From: Tannerella sp.
GTDB taxonomy: Bacteria > Bacteroidota > Bacteroidia > Bacteroidales > Tannerellaceae
Assembly: GCA_031258835.1 (NCBI GenBank)
Contig: JAIRMH010000098.1
Coordinates: 1 to 50,238, forward strand
Length of the DNA stretch: 50,238 nt
Direction of reading: 5' to 3'
The notes under the pieces were generated by a model. It saw only the letters and a list, made by a program, of their open reading frames with translations, was not told the origin of the DNA and made no database searches. Numbering within the stretch: the stretch's first letter is position 1; every line of letters starts with the position of its first letter. The translations under genes and the position numbers were made by a program. Positions 34,752 through 44,154 of this stretch are shown in pieces.

Positions 34752-37700
34752 ATGAAAAAGATAAGTTTGTTATTCATTGCATTTTTGCCGATATTTTCCG
34801 CTTTTTGCGATAATAAGGAAAACACGTCGGCATGGGGAGTCGGAGCTATGTATTTGGGAGTTACCCGAAAAAATCCGATTTCCCCGGAAGAAATGCGAAA
34901 CGATAAAACAATCCTGTTATTAAAACATTTTTACAGGATAGGGGGCGAGAATCTTCCGGCTACGCCCACAGAATGTAAAATCACCCATACTGCCGACACC
35001 CTTTATGTAATGTTTTGCTGTAAAGAGAGTAATATGGATTTTCCTGCTATCAGCCACAAAGAAGACTGGTTCTCATTGTTAGGTTCGCCGGTTGAACAAG
35101 ATGCGGCTTTTCCTGATAAAGTCGATCTGTTTTTGTCTCCCGAAATGTCAAAGTTATCATATTATCACTTTGCGGCGACTATCGACGGACAGATATTTGC
35201 CGGCAGATGCAACGAACGACAGGAATTACAGGATGCCGACGGATCTATTCCCAAACGCAAAAATGAAAAAATAACCGGTTTCAAGGCGATTGTGGTCAAA
35301 AAAAAGGAAAAAGGGGAGTGGATCGTCCTGATGTCTATCCCATGGAAAACGATCGGAGGAAAACCGGCGTATTTCGGGCTGACACCAGTAAGAACACGTT
35401 GGCGTAATTCCGAAGTCAGCAGTCCGGTAGCATTGGATTTTTCCGACAGACCCGTCGCGACCGATCTGTTTATCGAAACACATTTTGGAAGCAAGCCTCG
35501 CATTGACGTGACGAATAGAACGTTGTGCCGGTTGCCATCCGGGACTTTACGCTGGCAAAGGCCGGCCTCGCTTATCTATCCGGATATAAAAAAGAAAAAA
35601 GAAATCGGAAAATTACAAGAATCATTACACCAGCCAACAACTGTAGAAAATCTGTCCGGAAGGTTAAGTGCGATTCAACACTGGGTTAACCTGATGGAAC
35701 TGGAAGGTTTCAATTTTGGGAGCACGAGAGGATCCCTCCCTGATGAGGACATGTATTTATCGCAGATCCGGGAAGAAATTAACTTCTGTTTACAGAAAAA
35801 TAACTTGGATAGCGTGTGCCGGTTGGCAGATGATTACCTGGCGAAACTTGATAATATGTCCCGGAAATGGTTCGCCGACGGTTCACCGGGGAATATTCGT
35901 TCGCAAGAATGGACGCCCGTAGAAGAACTTGTTGACGCCGAACTTAAAGACACCGTATTCGTGATGCATTGCAAAGCAGGAGACCAGCTCGTGGATCTGT
36001 ATCTTTCCATGCCTGAGACAGGCGGAATACGTATCCATTCGGGGAAACAAGGTTTTTTCAAACCTTCCGGCCTGTGTAAATTACAAGTCGGGGATATGGA
36101 CGCTTACGGATCATACATGTTTCGAGGTAAGGCCGGAAATGTCATGATTCGTCGGAATCCTTTCGAGATAAACCTGTCCGACACGTCGGGAAATCCGAAA
36201 TTGCAGATATCCGGGCGTCATATTGCTTTCCGGTTTTTACCGGGAGGAAAAATTGTGGCTGCGGATGTAAATCTTGATATGGAGACAGAGGACGTCATTT
36301 TTGGTTTTGGCGAAAGGTTCGACCGGTTTAACCGAAACGGAGACGTATTGACTCTTTGGGGGATGGACGACTGGTTGGGGTTGACTACCGGTTTGCAAAA
36401 CCAGAGCTACAAGCCTGTTCCGGTTTTTCATAATGCAGGCAAGTATATGATTTTTATCAACTCTTCATACCGTCTCCGAGCAGACGTCGGACGAACGGAG
36501 GCTGGCAGACTGCGTTTGAGCCAGCATGGAGACGTGTTTGATTATTATTTCTGGACTTGCCGCCCGGAAGAGGCTTTGCAGTCGTACACGTCCCTTACCG
36601 GAAAACCCGCCCTGTTTCCCCGCTGGGCGTTTGAGCCTTGGATGGGACGCACCGGTCGCGGATGGCGGAATACTCCGCTAAACAATCCTGTCGAAGAAAA
36701 AAAACAAGTTATCCGTCGTTTTGAAGAATTGGATATACCGCACTCGGCCGTCTATGCCGAAGGCGTCGGAGCGGAAAGCCCTGAATTACATGCTTTCGCC
36801 GCTTCTCGCGGTATAAAGGTGTTATCCTGGTTTTTTTCGTCTGTTCCATTAAAAAGACAAAAGGAATTGATGCCTGAAAAGGAGGAACTCCCTGTTCTAC
36901 CTGTGAACAACCCCTCCGGTTATGCATCACGAAATATCGATTACATCGATTTTTCGCATCCGAATGCTCCGGAACTGTCGCGACGGTGGTGGAAACTCCG
37001 ATTGGATTTGGGAGTTGCAGGCAGCATGGTTGATTTTGGAGACCGCGTACCTGAGGATGTTGTTTTTTTCGATGGAAGGAAGGGCGACGAAATGCATAAT
37101 TTTTACGCCTACGATTATCATCGTACGTATGCTAACGTATTCTCGGAACGACGTGGGGATGATTTTATCCTCTTTGGCCGGTCGGCAGCGCCTGGCGCTC
37201 AACAATGGACGGCGCAGTTCTCCGGGGATCTCCGTTCTAATTTCAAAGGGTTGCAAGGCGGACTTAACGGAATGTTAAATCTCTGTTCCGGAGGCTTTTC
37301 CACATGGGGAAGCGATCTGGGCGGGTTCAGGGCATGGCCGGAACCGACGGCCTATATGCGGTGGACGCAGTTCTCCTGTTTCAGTCCGTTGATGCGTTGC
37401 CATGGACGGACACCACGCGAACCTTGGGAATATGGAGAGATGGCCGTTACAAACTATAAGTATTATGCCTGGGTACGCGAAAACCTCTTGGAATATATTC
37501 ATTACTCGGCCGCGGAAGCACATCGTACCGGTTTGCCAATGATACGTTCCATGGCTGTGGCGTTCCCGGAACAATTGCAGTTAGCAGGCGTTACCGATCA
37601 ATATATGTTTGGCAATGGCCTGATGGCATGTCCGGTGGTTACGGACGACTCATCCAGGGTTGTCCGATTTCCCGTTGGAAGATGGACAAATTTGTGGAAC

Positions 37701-38171
37701 GGAAGCGTTATTAAGGGACCTTGTCATTCCGAGGTGAACGCTTCAATCTATACGATACCGGTATATCTCAGGCAGGGAGCGATGATTCCCGTCCGGTTGA
37801 ATCGCCGGCTGCAATTCGGCGAAAGCATGACCGGCGATTGCATTCATGCGCTTATCCTGATACCGGCCGACGGAGAAGAAATACGATACGGCAATCAGAA
37901 GGCAATAGCAAAAGTAATAGCTAAGAACGGCGGTTTTGAGGTCTTGCTCGACGACTGTCCTGAAATTCGTTACTTACTGATATATGCCTCCCATGTGGCA
38001 GAAGTTAGAGCCGGGGGCGATCTGTTGCCTTCATTGAAAGATCATGAACGCGAATCGCCTCCGCCGGGTTGGTATTTCGATAAAAAGATGAACAGGACGG
38101 TAATCCGTATGCCGGATGGAATATCAAGAAGGGTGGAAATAAAAATATCTGAAGATCATTCCTATGAATAA
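34752..38171 (+). CDS. GH31-family glycoside hydrolase with N-terminal CBM9-like domain
   Basis: A 1139-residue secreted enzyme. The start is at 34752 (MKKISLLFIAFLPIFSAF), a signal peptide; an in-frame codon upstream lies inside susD. Residues about 25-250 look like a family-9-type carbohydrate-binding fold (DTLYVMFCCKES; DKVDLFLSPEMS; EWIVLMSIPWKTIGG). A helical linker (about 275-370) and the GH31 N-terminal beta domain follow. The catalytic barrel starts about 620. The nucleophile is probably D761 (MVDFGDRVPED) and the acid/base D826 (FSGDLRSNF). GH31 enzymes cut alpha-linked glucose, xylose, galactose or GalNAc; the amino-sugar genes here make an alpha-N-acetylhexosaminide an attractive guess. 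The stop overlaps the sulfatase by 8 bases. Confidence 0.9.
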   Translation: MKKISLLFIAFLPIFSAFCDNKENTSAWGVGAMYLGVTRKNPISPEEMRNDKTILLLKHFYRIGGENLPATPTECKITHTADTLYVMFCCKESNMDFPAISHKEDWFSLLGSPVEQDAAFPDKVDLFLSPEMSKLSYYHFAATIDGQIFAGRCNERQELQDADGSIPKRKNEKITGFKAIVVKKKEKGEWIVLMSIPWKTIGGKPAYFGLTPVRTRWRNSEVSSPVALDFSDRPVATDLFIETHFGSKPRIDVTNRTLCRLPSGTLRWQRPASLIYPDIKKKKEIGKLQESLHQPTTVENLSGRLSAIQHWVNLMELEGFNFGSTRGSLPDEDMYLSQIREEINFCLQKNNLDSVCRLADDYLAKLDNMSRKWFADGSPGNIRSQEWTPVEELVDAELKDTVFVMHCKAGDQLVDLYLSMPETGGIRIHSGKQGFFKPSGLCKLQVGDMDAYGSYMFRGKAGNVMIRRNPFEINLSDTSGNPKLQISGRHIAFRFLPGGKIVAADVNLDMETEDVIFGFGERFDRFNRNGDVLTLWGMDDWLGLTTGLQNQSYKPVPVFHNAGKYMIFINSSYRLRADVGRTEAGRLRLSQHGDVFDYYFWTCRPEEALQSYTSLTGKPALFPRWAFEPWMGRTGRGWRNTPLNNPVEEKKQVIRRFEELDIPHSAVYAEGVGAESPELHAFAASRGIKVLSWFFSSVPLKRQKELMPEKEELPVLPVNNPSGYASRNIDYIDFSHPNAPELSRRWWKLRLDLGVAGSMVDFGDRVPEDVVFFDGRKGDEMHNFYAYDYHRTYANVFSERRGDDFILFGRSAAPGAQQWTAQFSGDLRSNFKGLQGGLNGMLNLCSGGFSTWGSDLGGFRAWPEPTAYMRWTQFSCFSPLMRCHGRTPREPWEYGEMAVTNYKYYAWVRENLLEYIHYSAAEAHRTGLPMIRSMAVAFPEQLQLAGVTDQYMFGNGLMACPVVTDDSSRVVRFPVGRWTNLWNGSVIKGPCHSEVNASIYTIPVYLRQGAMIPVRLNRRLQFGESMTGDCIHALILIPADGEEIRYGNQKAIAKVIAKNGGFEVLLDDCPEIRYLLIYASHVAEVRAGGDLLPSLKDHERESPPPGWYFDKKMNRTVIRMPDGISRRVEIKISEDHSYE

Positions 38172-39582
38172 ATGCAACTATATATCCATATTATCATGTG
38201 TTTCGGCGTCTTGTTACGCCGGTAATGCAGAACAACGGCAAAAACCCAATATCATTGTTTTCATCGCTGATGATGCAGGCATGGATTTTGGTTGTTATGG
38301 AAATAACAGTATCAAAACTCCATATATTGATAAGTTGGCATCCGATGGGCTACGTTTCGAGAAGGCCTTCCTGACATCTCCCCAGTCCAGCCCTTCGAGA
38401 ACTTGCATAATGACGGGTAAATTCGCCCATACCACAGGGACGGAGGATCTTCACTCGTCGATTGACAGTTGTACTCGGATGATTCCTTCGTACCTGAAAG
38501 AAGCGGGTTACCGCACCGGTGTCATCTTGAAAACACACTGGGGCGAATATGGCGACCGGCAATTCGATTGGGTTGACGGAGGGAAAGACTGGTATGCCGG
38601 CAAACCTTTGAACCGTAACAGCTCCGCTTTCCGTGGTTTTTCGGATTTCATCCGAAATCATCAACAGCCGTTTTTCCTCTGGGTGGGATTCCGCGATCCC
38701 CATCGTCCCTACCGTAACGACAATGCACCGCGTCAAAACAATCCCGCCGATGTCACCGTTTATCCTTTTCACGCCGATACGGTGGTCACCAGAGAAGATT
38801 ATGCCGACTATTACGATGAAATATCCCGTATGGATCAACAGATAGGACTTATGTTATCCGAATTGGAACGACAACAGGCAATGGAAAATACCATCATCAT
38901 TTTCCTTAGCGATAACGGGATGCCGTTCCCCCGCGCCAAAGGTTCTCTTTACGATACAGGCATACAAACCCCGTTGATCATTTCCTGGAATGGGCATATC
39001 GGGAAAGGTAACGTCCACAATAACGGGTTGATCAGCAGCATCGATTTAGCGCCTACGTTGTTGGACATAGCCGGCATTCCCGTCCCTCATGACATGTACG
39101 GAAAGAGTTTTGTCTCCATTCTTTACAATTCTTCGTTGCCGGGACGGAAATACATCTATGCCGAGCGCAACTGGCACGATTCCGACGAATATTGTCGTTG
39201 CATCCGCAGTGAAAAATACAAATTGATATTCAACGCTTATTACGAACTGCCTCACGGCATTACGCTCGATCTCGCCTCCAGTCCTACATGGTTTGCGCTT
39301 AAGGAATTGCAAAAGTCAAGAGGCCTTTCTCCCGCGCAACGTCCGCTTTTCGCCTGTCCTCGTCCCATGATCGAACTTTATGACCTGGAACATGATCCTT
39401 ATGAACTCAACAATCTTGCCGACGAACAATCTTATCGGGAAACAGGGAAAAAACTGACACAGCTTCTTCTGAAATGGCAGAGGGAAACAGGTGATCGTCC
39501 CTGGTGGAAAGATGAACGTCGACGCGACCATATCGACCGCGTTACCGGTTTTCCGGCAGGAAATCTGTATGATTTTAAATAA
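38164..39582 (+). CDS. S1-family sulfatase, SGSH (N-sulfoglucosamine sulfohydrolase)-like
   Basis: A 472-residue periplasmic sulfatase with a leader (MNKCNYISILSCVSASCYAG). The metal residues are D36/D37 (IADDAG). The formylglycine site is the Ser type, S75-S-P-S-R79, so it needs an anSME-type maturase, which is not in this window. The second metal motif is FLSDNGMPFPRAKGSLYDTG; this PFPRAK form and the RCIRSEKYKLIFNAYYELP segment resemble the heparan N-sulfatase (SGSH) branch. That would fit removal of a sulfate from an amino sugar, but subfamily assignment is from memory of motifs. Its start lies inside the end of the GH31 gene, so the two enzymes are made together. Confidence 0.9.
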   Translation: MNKCNYISILSCVSASCYAGNAEQRQKPNIIVFIADDAGMDFGCYGNNSIKTPYIDKLASDGLRFEKAFLTSPQSSPSRTCIMTGKFAHTTGTEDLHSSIDSCTRMIPSYLKEAGYRTGVILKTHWGEYGDRQFDWVDGGKDWYAGKPLNRNSSAFRGFSDFIRNHQQPFFLWVGFRDPHRPYRNDNAPRQNNPADVTVYPFHADTVVTREDYADYYDEISRMDQQIGLMLSELERQQAMENTIIIFLSDNGMPFPRAKGSLYDTGIQTPLIISWNGHIGKGNVHNNGLISSIDLAPTLLDIAGIPVPHDMYGKSFVSILYNSSLPGRKYIYAERNWHDSDEYCRCIRSEKYKLIFNAYYELPHGITLDLASSPTWFALKELQKSRGLSPAQRPLFACPRPMIELYDLEHDPYELNNLADEQSYRETGKKLTQLLLKWQRETGDRPWWKDERRRDHIDRVTGFPAGNLYDFK

Positions 39583-39700
39583 TCGGGAATTTCTCATAAA
39601 TCGAACGTTTTTTGAGAATTATATTTCGTAAATTAGCCATTCTAAAAATTAATATAACAGTTTCTTTGCAAAATAAAATAAAGACTTAAAGATAATACAT

Positions 39701-41044
39701 ATGGACAATTGTAGAAGGAAATTCATTAAAAAAACCGGCATTGGAGCATTAGGATTGACTATCGGAGGAATCCTGCCGGCATTCGACGCTTCAAGTTACA
39801 GTCGTATTATTGGGGCCAATAATCGCATTAATGTGATGACGGTTGGCGTCAATAGTCGAGGTAATGCTTTGGCTAACAATTTTGCACGACAGAAGGACTG
39901 TGAAGTGGTTTCTGTTTGCGATGTAGACAAACGCGCTGTCGAAAAATGTATTCACGATGTAAAAATCGTACAAACACGAACACCGAAAGGCGAAAGAGAT
40001 TTCCGTAAAGCTCTTGAGGATAAACAAACGGATGCGGTTGTGATCGCTATGCCCGATCACTGGCACACGCCTGCCGCTCTACTCGCGTTACAGGCCGGAA
40101 AGCACGTGTACCTCGAAAAACCGGTCAGCTATTGTCCCCGCGAAGGCGAACTGTTGGTAGAAGCCGCCGCAAAATACGGAAAAGTAGTACAAATAGGCAC
40201 GCAACGTCGTTCGTGGCCAAATGTAATAGAAGCCATACGACTGGTACAAGGCGGCGTCATCGGAAAAGTTCATTTCGGTAAAGGCTGGTATGTAAACGAT
40301 CGTCCGAGCATCGGCGTCGGCAAGGCGATTGCTGTTCCCGAATGGTTGGACTGGGATTTGTGGCAAGGGCCTGCCCCGCGTACCGTATACAAAGATAATA
40401 TCGTACATTACAATTGGCATTGGTTCTGGCACTGGGGTACTGCCGAATCACTTAATAACGGGACGCATATGATCGATTTGCTGTGTTGGGGAATGAATCT
40501 GAAATATCCTGCCAAAGTCAGCTCAACAGGCGGCAGATACTATTATAAGGACGATTGGGAAACCCCCGATACGCAAACGGTAAGCATGGAATTTGGCAAT
40601 GAGGCTTCGCTCCTGTGGGAAGGATATAGCTGTAACGGAAAATTGATTGATAACAGTCCCGTAGGAGTGATTTTCTATGGAGATGGCGGCAGTTTGTATA
40701 TATCGGGAGGTAACAATTATAAAATTTTCGACAAAAAGAACAAATTGATCAAAGACGTGCAAAGCGATGTTGAAATTAATGCGCAAAATACCATTAGTCC
40801 CGCTCAACATTTAGATGCCATACATATCCTTAACTTTTTCGATGGCATTCAAAATGGCGTTCCGTTGAATATGACGGTGGAAGCCGGACATAAATGTACT
40901 TTATTGATGCAATTGGCCAATATTTCACTCCGCACGGGACATATGCTTGAAATTAATCCGAACAATGGTCATATTATAAATGATAATGACGCGCAACGGT
41001 ATTGGAACCGGAGTTACGAACCCGGATGGGAACCTAAAATATAA
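39701..41044 (+). CDS. Exported Gfo/Idh/MocA-family oxidoreductase
   Basis: A 447-residue protein with a Tat-like leader (CRRKFIKKTGIGALGLTIGG). The NAD-binding half has a GxxxRG-type loop (TVGVNSRGNALANNF) and CDVDKRA. Then come DHWHTPAALLALQAGKHVYLEKPVS with the family lysine, and the catalytic HWFWHWGTAESLNNGTHMIDLLCW region in the C-terminal half. The EKPVS motif argues against GH109, whose members read differently there. It follows the sulfatase by 118 bases and is the second exported member of this family in the PUL. It may oxidise or epimerise a released sugar; the reaction is unknown. Confidence 0.9.
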   Translation: MDNCRRKFIKKTGIGALGLTIGGILPAFDASSYSRIIGANNRINVMTVGVNSRGNALANNFARQKDCEVVSVCDVDKRAVEKCIHDVKIVQTRTPKGERDFRKALEDKQTDAVVIAMPDHWHTPAALLALQAGKHVYLEKPVSYCPREGELLVEAAAKYGKVVQIGTQRRSWPNVIEAIRLVQGGVIGKVHFGKGWYVNDRPSIGVGKAIAVPEWLDWDLWQGPAPRTVYKDNIVHYNWHWFWHWGTAESLNNGTHMIDLLCWGMNLKYPAKVSSTGGRYYYKDDWETPDTQTVSMEFGNEASLLWEGYSCNGKLIDNSPVGVIFYGDGGSLYISGGNNYKIFDKKNKLIKDVQSDVEINAQNTISPAQHLDAIHILNFFDGIQNGVPLNMTVEAGHKCTLLMQLANISLRTGHMLEINPNNGHIINDNDAQRYWNRSYEPGWEPKI

Positions 41045-41433
41045 TTCAAATCTGCGCTCGCCAACACGCAGTTACGCGTGCCGGACAAATTCCGTTTTAT
41101 ATGACCCGCTATAACTTTCCATCAGTTTCCGTTTTTCTTCAATGTTCAAGCGGAAAATCGGATAATAACCGGTCAATCGGCTTCATAGCTATCATTCAAT
41201 GATATTTTTTCATTGTTGTTTAGTTTCTGCTTCTTCTCTCAAATTGTTTCCATATCGTTTCAGCTCCTTTACCTCTTTGAACTCGATGATTTATCCATGC
41301 GCCATCGTTTGATTTATCCGGCTTTGCCCCAGTTTCACTTTTTCAAATCTGCCATATTCTTTCTATTTTACTGTAAACATCAAAAACTCAAGGATTTTCC
41401 TCTGTAAAAAAACTTTTTTCATTTCGTGCGCGC
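41045..41433. other. Intergenic region with possible decayed coding remnants
   Basis: No intact gene is found. On the minus strand, a 36-codon open stretch ends at a TAA at 41072 (it contains NIEEKRKLMESYSGSYKTEF). Another open stretch at about 41290-41365 reads YGRFEKVKLGQSRINQTMAHG before a stop. Both look like protein sequence but match nothing that I recognise. A short hairpin (CACGC/GCGTG) lies near 41064-41080. Confidence 0.3.
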
Positions 41434-41464
41434 TTGGAAATCGCAGAATTTTCATGTACTTTTG
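41434..41464 (+). promoter_or_regulatory. Promoter of ffh
   Basis: TTGG at 41434-41437, a 19-base spacer, then TACTTTTG at 41457-41464 fit the Bacteroidota consensus. The ATG is 20 bases downstream. Confidence 0.7.
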
Positions 41465-41484
41465 CACCAAAAATTTGAGAAATT

Positions 41485-42807
41485 ATGTTTGAGAATTTAA
41501 GCGAAAGACTTGAACGTTCGTTCAAGCTGTTAAAAGGCGAAGGCAAAATTACCGAAATAAACGTCGCGGAGACGCTTAAAGACGTGCGTCGCGCTTTGTT
41601 GGATGCCGATGTTAATTATAAAGTAGCAAAAAAATTCACCGACACGGTAAGGGAAAAAGCGTTGGGGCAAAACGTGCTTTCGTCGGTAAAACCAAGTCAG
41701 TTGATGGTTAAGATTGTACATGACGAACTAACCGCACTGATGGGTGGCGCTACGGTCGAAATCAACCTTAAAGGCGCGCCGGCCGTCATTCTGATGTCCG
41801 GGCTTCAAGGTTCCGGCAAAACGACGTTTTCCGGCAAACTTGCCAATATGTTGAAATACAAAAAAGGCAAAAATCCGCTGTTGGCCGCTTGCGACGTATA
41901 CCGTCCGGCCGCTATCGAACAGTTACGCATACTCGGCGAACAGATCGGAATACCCGTTTATTCCGAAGAAGGAAATAAAAATCCCGTAGAGATTGCTATG
42001 CATGCAATCGCCGAAGCCAGGAAATACGGAAAAGATCTCGTCATCATCGATACCGCAGGACGTCTGGCCATAGATGAACAAATGATGCAGGAGATTGCGG
42101 CAATAAAGAAAGCTATCAACCCAAACGAAACGTTATTTGTCGTCGACTCTATGACCGGACAAGACGCCGTCAACACAGCAAAAGAATTTCACGACAGGCT
42201 CAACTTCGACGGTGTCGTACTGACAAAACTTGACGGCGACACACGCGGAGGTGCTGCGCTTTCAATCCGCACAATAGTAGATAAACCGATCAAATTCATA
42301 GGCACCGGAGAAAAAATGGAAGCGCTGGACGTGTTCCACCCTGAACGTATGGCCAACCGGATTTTAGGTATGGGCGATATCGTATCGTTAGTCGAACGCG
42401 CACAGGAACAATTCGATGAGGACGAGGCCAGACGCATCCAAAAAAGATTAGCGAGAAATCAGTTCGATTTCAATGATTTCATGGGACAGATTCAGCAAAT
42501 CAAAAAAATGGGAAATCTGAAAGACCTTGCATCAATGATACCGGGCGTCAGTAAAATGATGAAAAACATCGATGTCGACGAAAATGCTTTCAAATATATT
42601 GAAGCCATCATCGGCTCAATGACCCCCGGCGAACGCAGTAATCCCGCAATACTGAACGGCTCACGCCGCCAGCGGGTAGCGAAAGGTAGCGGCACAAACA
42701 TACAAGAGGTAAATAAACTCATCAAACAGTTTGACGAGACACGTAAAGTGATGCGTCTGATAACGACTTCGAAAGGAAGCAAACGGATGCCTTTGTTCAA
42801 AAAATAA
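41485..42807 (+). CDS. ffh: Signal recognition particle protein Ffh
   Basis: A 440-residue SRP54-type GTPase. An N-terminal four-helix bundle (1 to about 95) is followed by the G domain with P-loop GLQGSGKTT (106-114), DTAGRL, and TKLDGDTRGGAAL. The methionine-rich M domain follows from about 300 (FNDFMGQIQQIKKMGNLKDLASMIPG) and binds SRP RNA and signal peptides. It ends with a basic C-terminus (SKGSKRMPLFKK). It targets nascent membrane proteins to FtsY at the inner membrane. folD begins 24 bases later, so both are probably one transcript. Confidence 0.98.
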   Translation: MFENLSERLERSFKLLKGEGKITEINVAETLKDVRRALLDADVNYKVAKKFTDTVREKALGQNVLSSVKPSQLMVKIVHDELTALMGGATVEINLKGAPAVILMSGLQGSGKTTFSGKLANMLKYKKGKNPLLAACDVYRPAAIEQLRILGEQIGIPVYSEEGNKNPVEIAMHAIAEARKYGKDLVIIDTAGRLAIDEQMMQEIAAIKKAINPNETLFVVDSMTGQDAVNTAKEFHDRLNFDGVVLTKLDGDTRGGAALSIRTIVDKPIKFIGTGEKMEALDVFHPERMANRILGMGDIVSLVERAQEQFDEDEARRIQKRLARNQFDFNDFMGQIQQIKKMGNLKDLASMIPGVSKMMKNIDVDENAFKYIEAIIGSMTPGERSNPAILNGSRRQRVAKGSGTNIQEVNKLIKQFDETRKVMRLITTSKGSKRMPLFKK

Positions 42808-42831
42808 TTGCTAATTAAAACCATCATCATC

Positions 42832-43728
42832 ATGGAAGAACAACCATTTAAAATCATAGACGGCAAAACCGTAGCGGCAAAAATAAAAAAAGAGATTGCA
42901 GAAGAAGTCGCACAGATAAGAAAACACGGAGGGAAAATCCCCCATCTCGCCGCAGTACTGGTAGGGCATGACGGCGGCAGCGAAACATATGTAGCAAATA
43001 AAGTGCACACATGCGAAGAACTTGGCTTCAAATCAAGCCTTATACGATATGAAAAGGAGGTGACGGAAAAAGAACTTCTCGACAAAGTGGAGGAACTCAA
43101 CAATAACGATGATATCGACGGCTTTATCGTTCAACTGCCTCTGCCGGAACATATCTCATCGCAAAAAGTAATCGAAGCGATCGACTACCGGAAAGATGTT
43201 GACGGGTTTCATCCCATCAACGTCGGACGCTTATCGCTCGGCCTGCCGTGTTTCAAATCGGCAACGCCGGCAGGCATCGCCGAACTGTTAAAATATTATG
43301 CGATTGAGACAAAAGGTAAACACTGTGTCGTCCTCGGAAGAAGCAACATCGTCGGAAAACCGGTCGCAATGCTCATGATGCAAAAAGTATACCCCGGAGA
43401 TTGCACGGTAACCATATGCCATAGCCGCTCCGAAAACTTAAAAGAAATGTGCAGTAAAGCGGATATTCTCATTGTTGCTTTAGGTACGCCGGAATTTGTA
43501 AAGGCCGAAATGGTAAAAGACGGAGCCGTCGTTGTTGATGTAGGGACGACACGGCTGCCAAGCAGCGTCACAAAAAGCGGATATAAACTGACGGGCGATG
43601 TCGCATTTCACGAAGTAGCGCCTAAATGCAGTTATATCACGCCCGTCCCCGGAGGCGTAGGCCCTATGACTATCGTTTCATTAATGCGCAATACTCTACT
43701 TGCAGCAAAAAAAGAAATCTACAAATAG
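42832..43728 (+). CDS. folD: Methylenetetrahydrofolate dehydrogenase/cyclohydrolase FolD
   Basis: A 298-residue bifunctional folate enzyme that interconverts 5,10-methylene-, methenyl- and 10-formyl-tetrahydrofolate. The start is set at 42832 ([20 protein letters not shown]), where homologues begin; an earlier ATG at 42808 adds eight hydrophobic residues. Catalytic motifs include the YVANK lysine ([16 protein letters not shown]), QLPLPEHI, and the NAD(P)-binding [13 protein letters not shown] and [10 protein letters not shown] segments. It lies directly after ffh. Confidence 0.97.
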   Translation: MEEQPFKIIDGKTVAAKIKKEIAEEVAQIRKHGGKIPHLAAVLVGHDGGSETYVANKVHTCEELGFKSSLIRYEKEVTEKELLDKVEELNNNDDIDGFIVQLPLPEHISSQKVIEAIDYRKDVDGFHPINVGRLSLGLPCFKSATPAGIAELLKYYAIETKGKHCVVLGRSNIVGKPVAMLMMQKVYPGDCTVTICHSRSENLKEMCSKADILIVALGTPEFVKAEMVKDGAVVVDVGTTRLPSSVTKSGYKLTGDVAFHEVAPKCSYITPVPGGVGPMTIVSLMRNTLLAAKKEIYK

Positions 43729-43747
43729 AAGTATTTTTTGCCACCCA

Positions 43748-43778
43748 TTTGCGAAATAAAAAAAAATCGCTATCTTTG
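43748..43778 (+). promoter_or_regulatory. Consensus promoter upstream of tRNA-His
   Basis: TTTG at 43748-43751, a 19-base spacer and TATCTTTG at 43771-43778 are a perfect Bacteroidota promoter. The tRNA begins about 145 bases downstream. The leader includes an inverted repeat, CGCCTTTT / AAAAGGCG, right after the start site. Confidence 0.75.
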
Positions 43779-43784
43779 CGGCGC

Positions 43785-43922
43785 CTTTTCCGGAAAGAAG
43801 ACTTCACAAAAGGCGGTATTTATACGAGCGCTGCCGGTTCTTGACGAATAACGTTGCGGAAACGTCCGAAGATTATAAACGCAGGATGGTGGTGCATTGA
43901 GATTTATACGATACATTTACAT
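43785..43922 (+). other. Transcribed leader before tRNA-His
   Basis: About 140 bases lie between the promoter and the tRNA. It opens with an 8-base inverted repeat (CGCCTTTT and AAAAGGCG) enclosing CCGGAAAGAAG. No reading frame or known RNA is recognised. It may be a processed 5' leader or a small structured RNA. Confidence 0.35.
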
Positions 43923-43997
43923 GGTGATTGTAGCTCAGTTGGTTAGAGCATCGGATTGTGGTTCCGAGGGTCGTGGGTTCGAATCCCATCATTCACC
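43923..43997 (+). tRNA. tRNA-His (GTG)
   Basis: A full cloverleaf with the GTG anticodon in the loop ATTGTGGTT and a T-loop TTCGAAT. The extra 5' G (43923) pairs with C73, the tRNA-His hallmark. One mismatch lies in the acceptor stem (T-T). The 3' CCA is not encoded. Confidence 0.95.
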
Positions 43998-44108
43998 CCT
44001 GAAGGCGTGAGACGCGCTGAAAATCAACCAAATACGAAATCATTTGATCACATCCGAACGACCCGTACGGAATATCCGGCAAAATACACTGCATAGCTAA
44101 AAAAATAC

Positions 44109-44138
44109 ACCCTCGCAAATCAATTGATTTACAAGGGT
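44109..44138. terminator. Bidirectional terminator between tRNA-His and tRNA-Arg
   Basis: ACCCT (44109-44113) pairs with AGGGT (44134-44138), and the inner palindrome AAATCAATTGATTT (44117-44130) extends the stem. On the minus strand a run of seven T follows, and on the plus strand TTTAAAT follows. It lies between two convergent tRNA genes. Confidence 0.6.
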
Positions 44139-44154
44139 TTAAATATTAAAAACG

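Noticed and set aside
39701-41044. GH109 alpha-N-acetylgalactosaminidase
   Set aside because: The catalytic region reads EKPVS, as in ordinary Gfo/Idh/MocA members, not the form remembered for GH109.
41213-41407. 64-codon plus-strand frame
   Set aside because: Composition is like non-coding AT-rich DNA (many F, L, S), with no recognisable similarity.
43779-43820. Signal recognition particle RNA, because of CCGGAAAGAAG near ffh
   Set aside because: The flanking conserved bases and the long hairpin of SRP RNA are missing.
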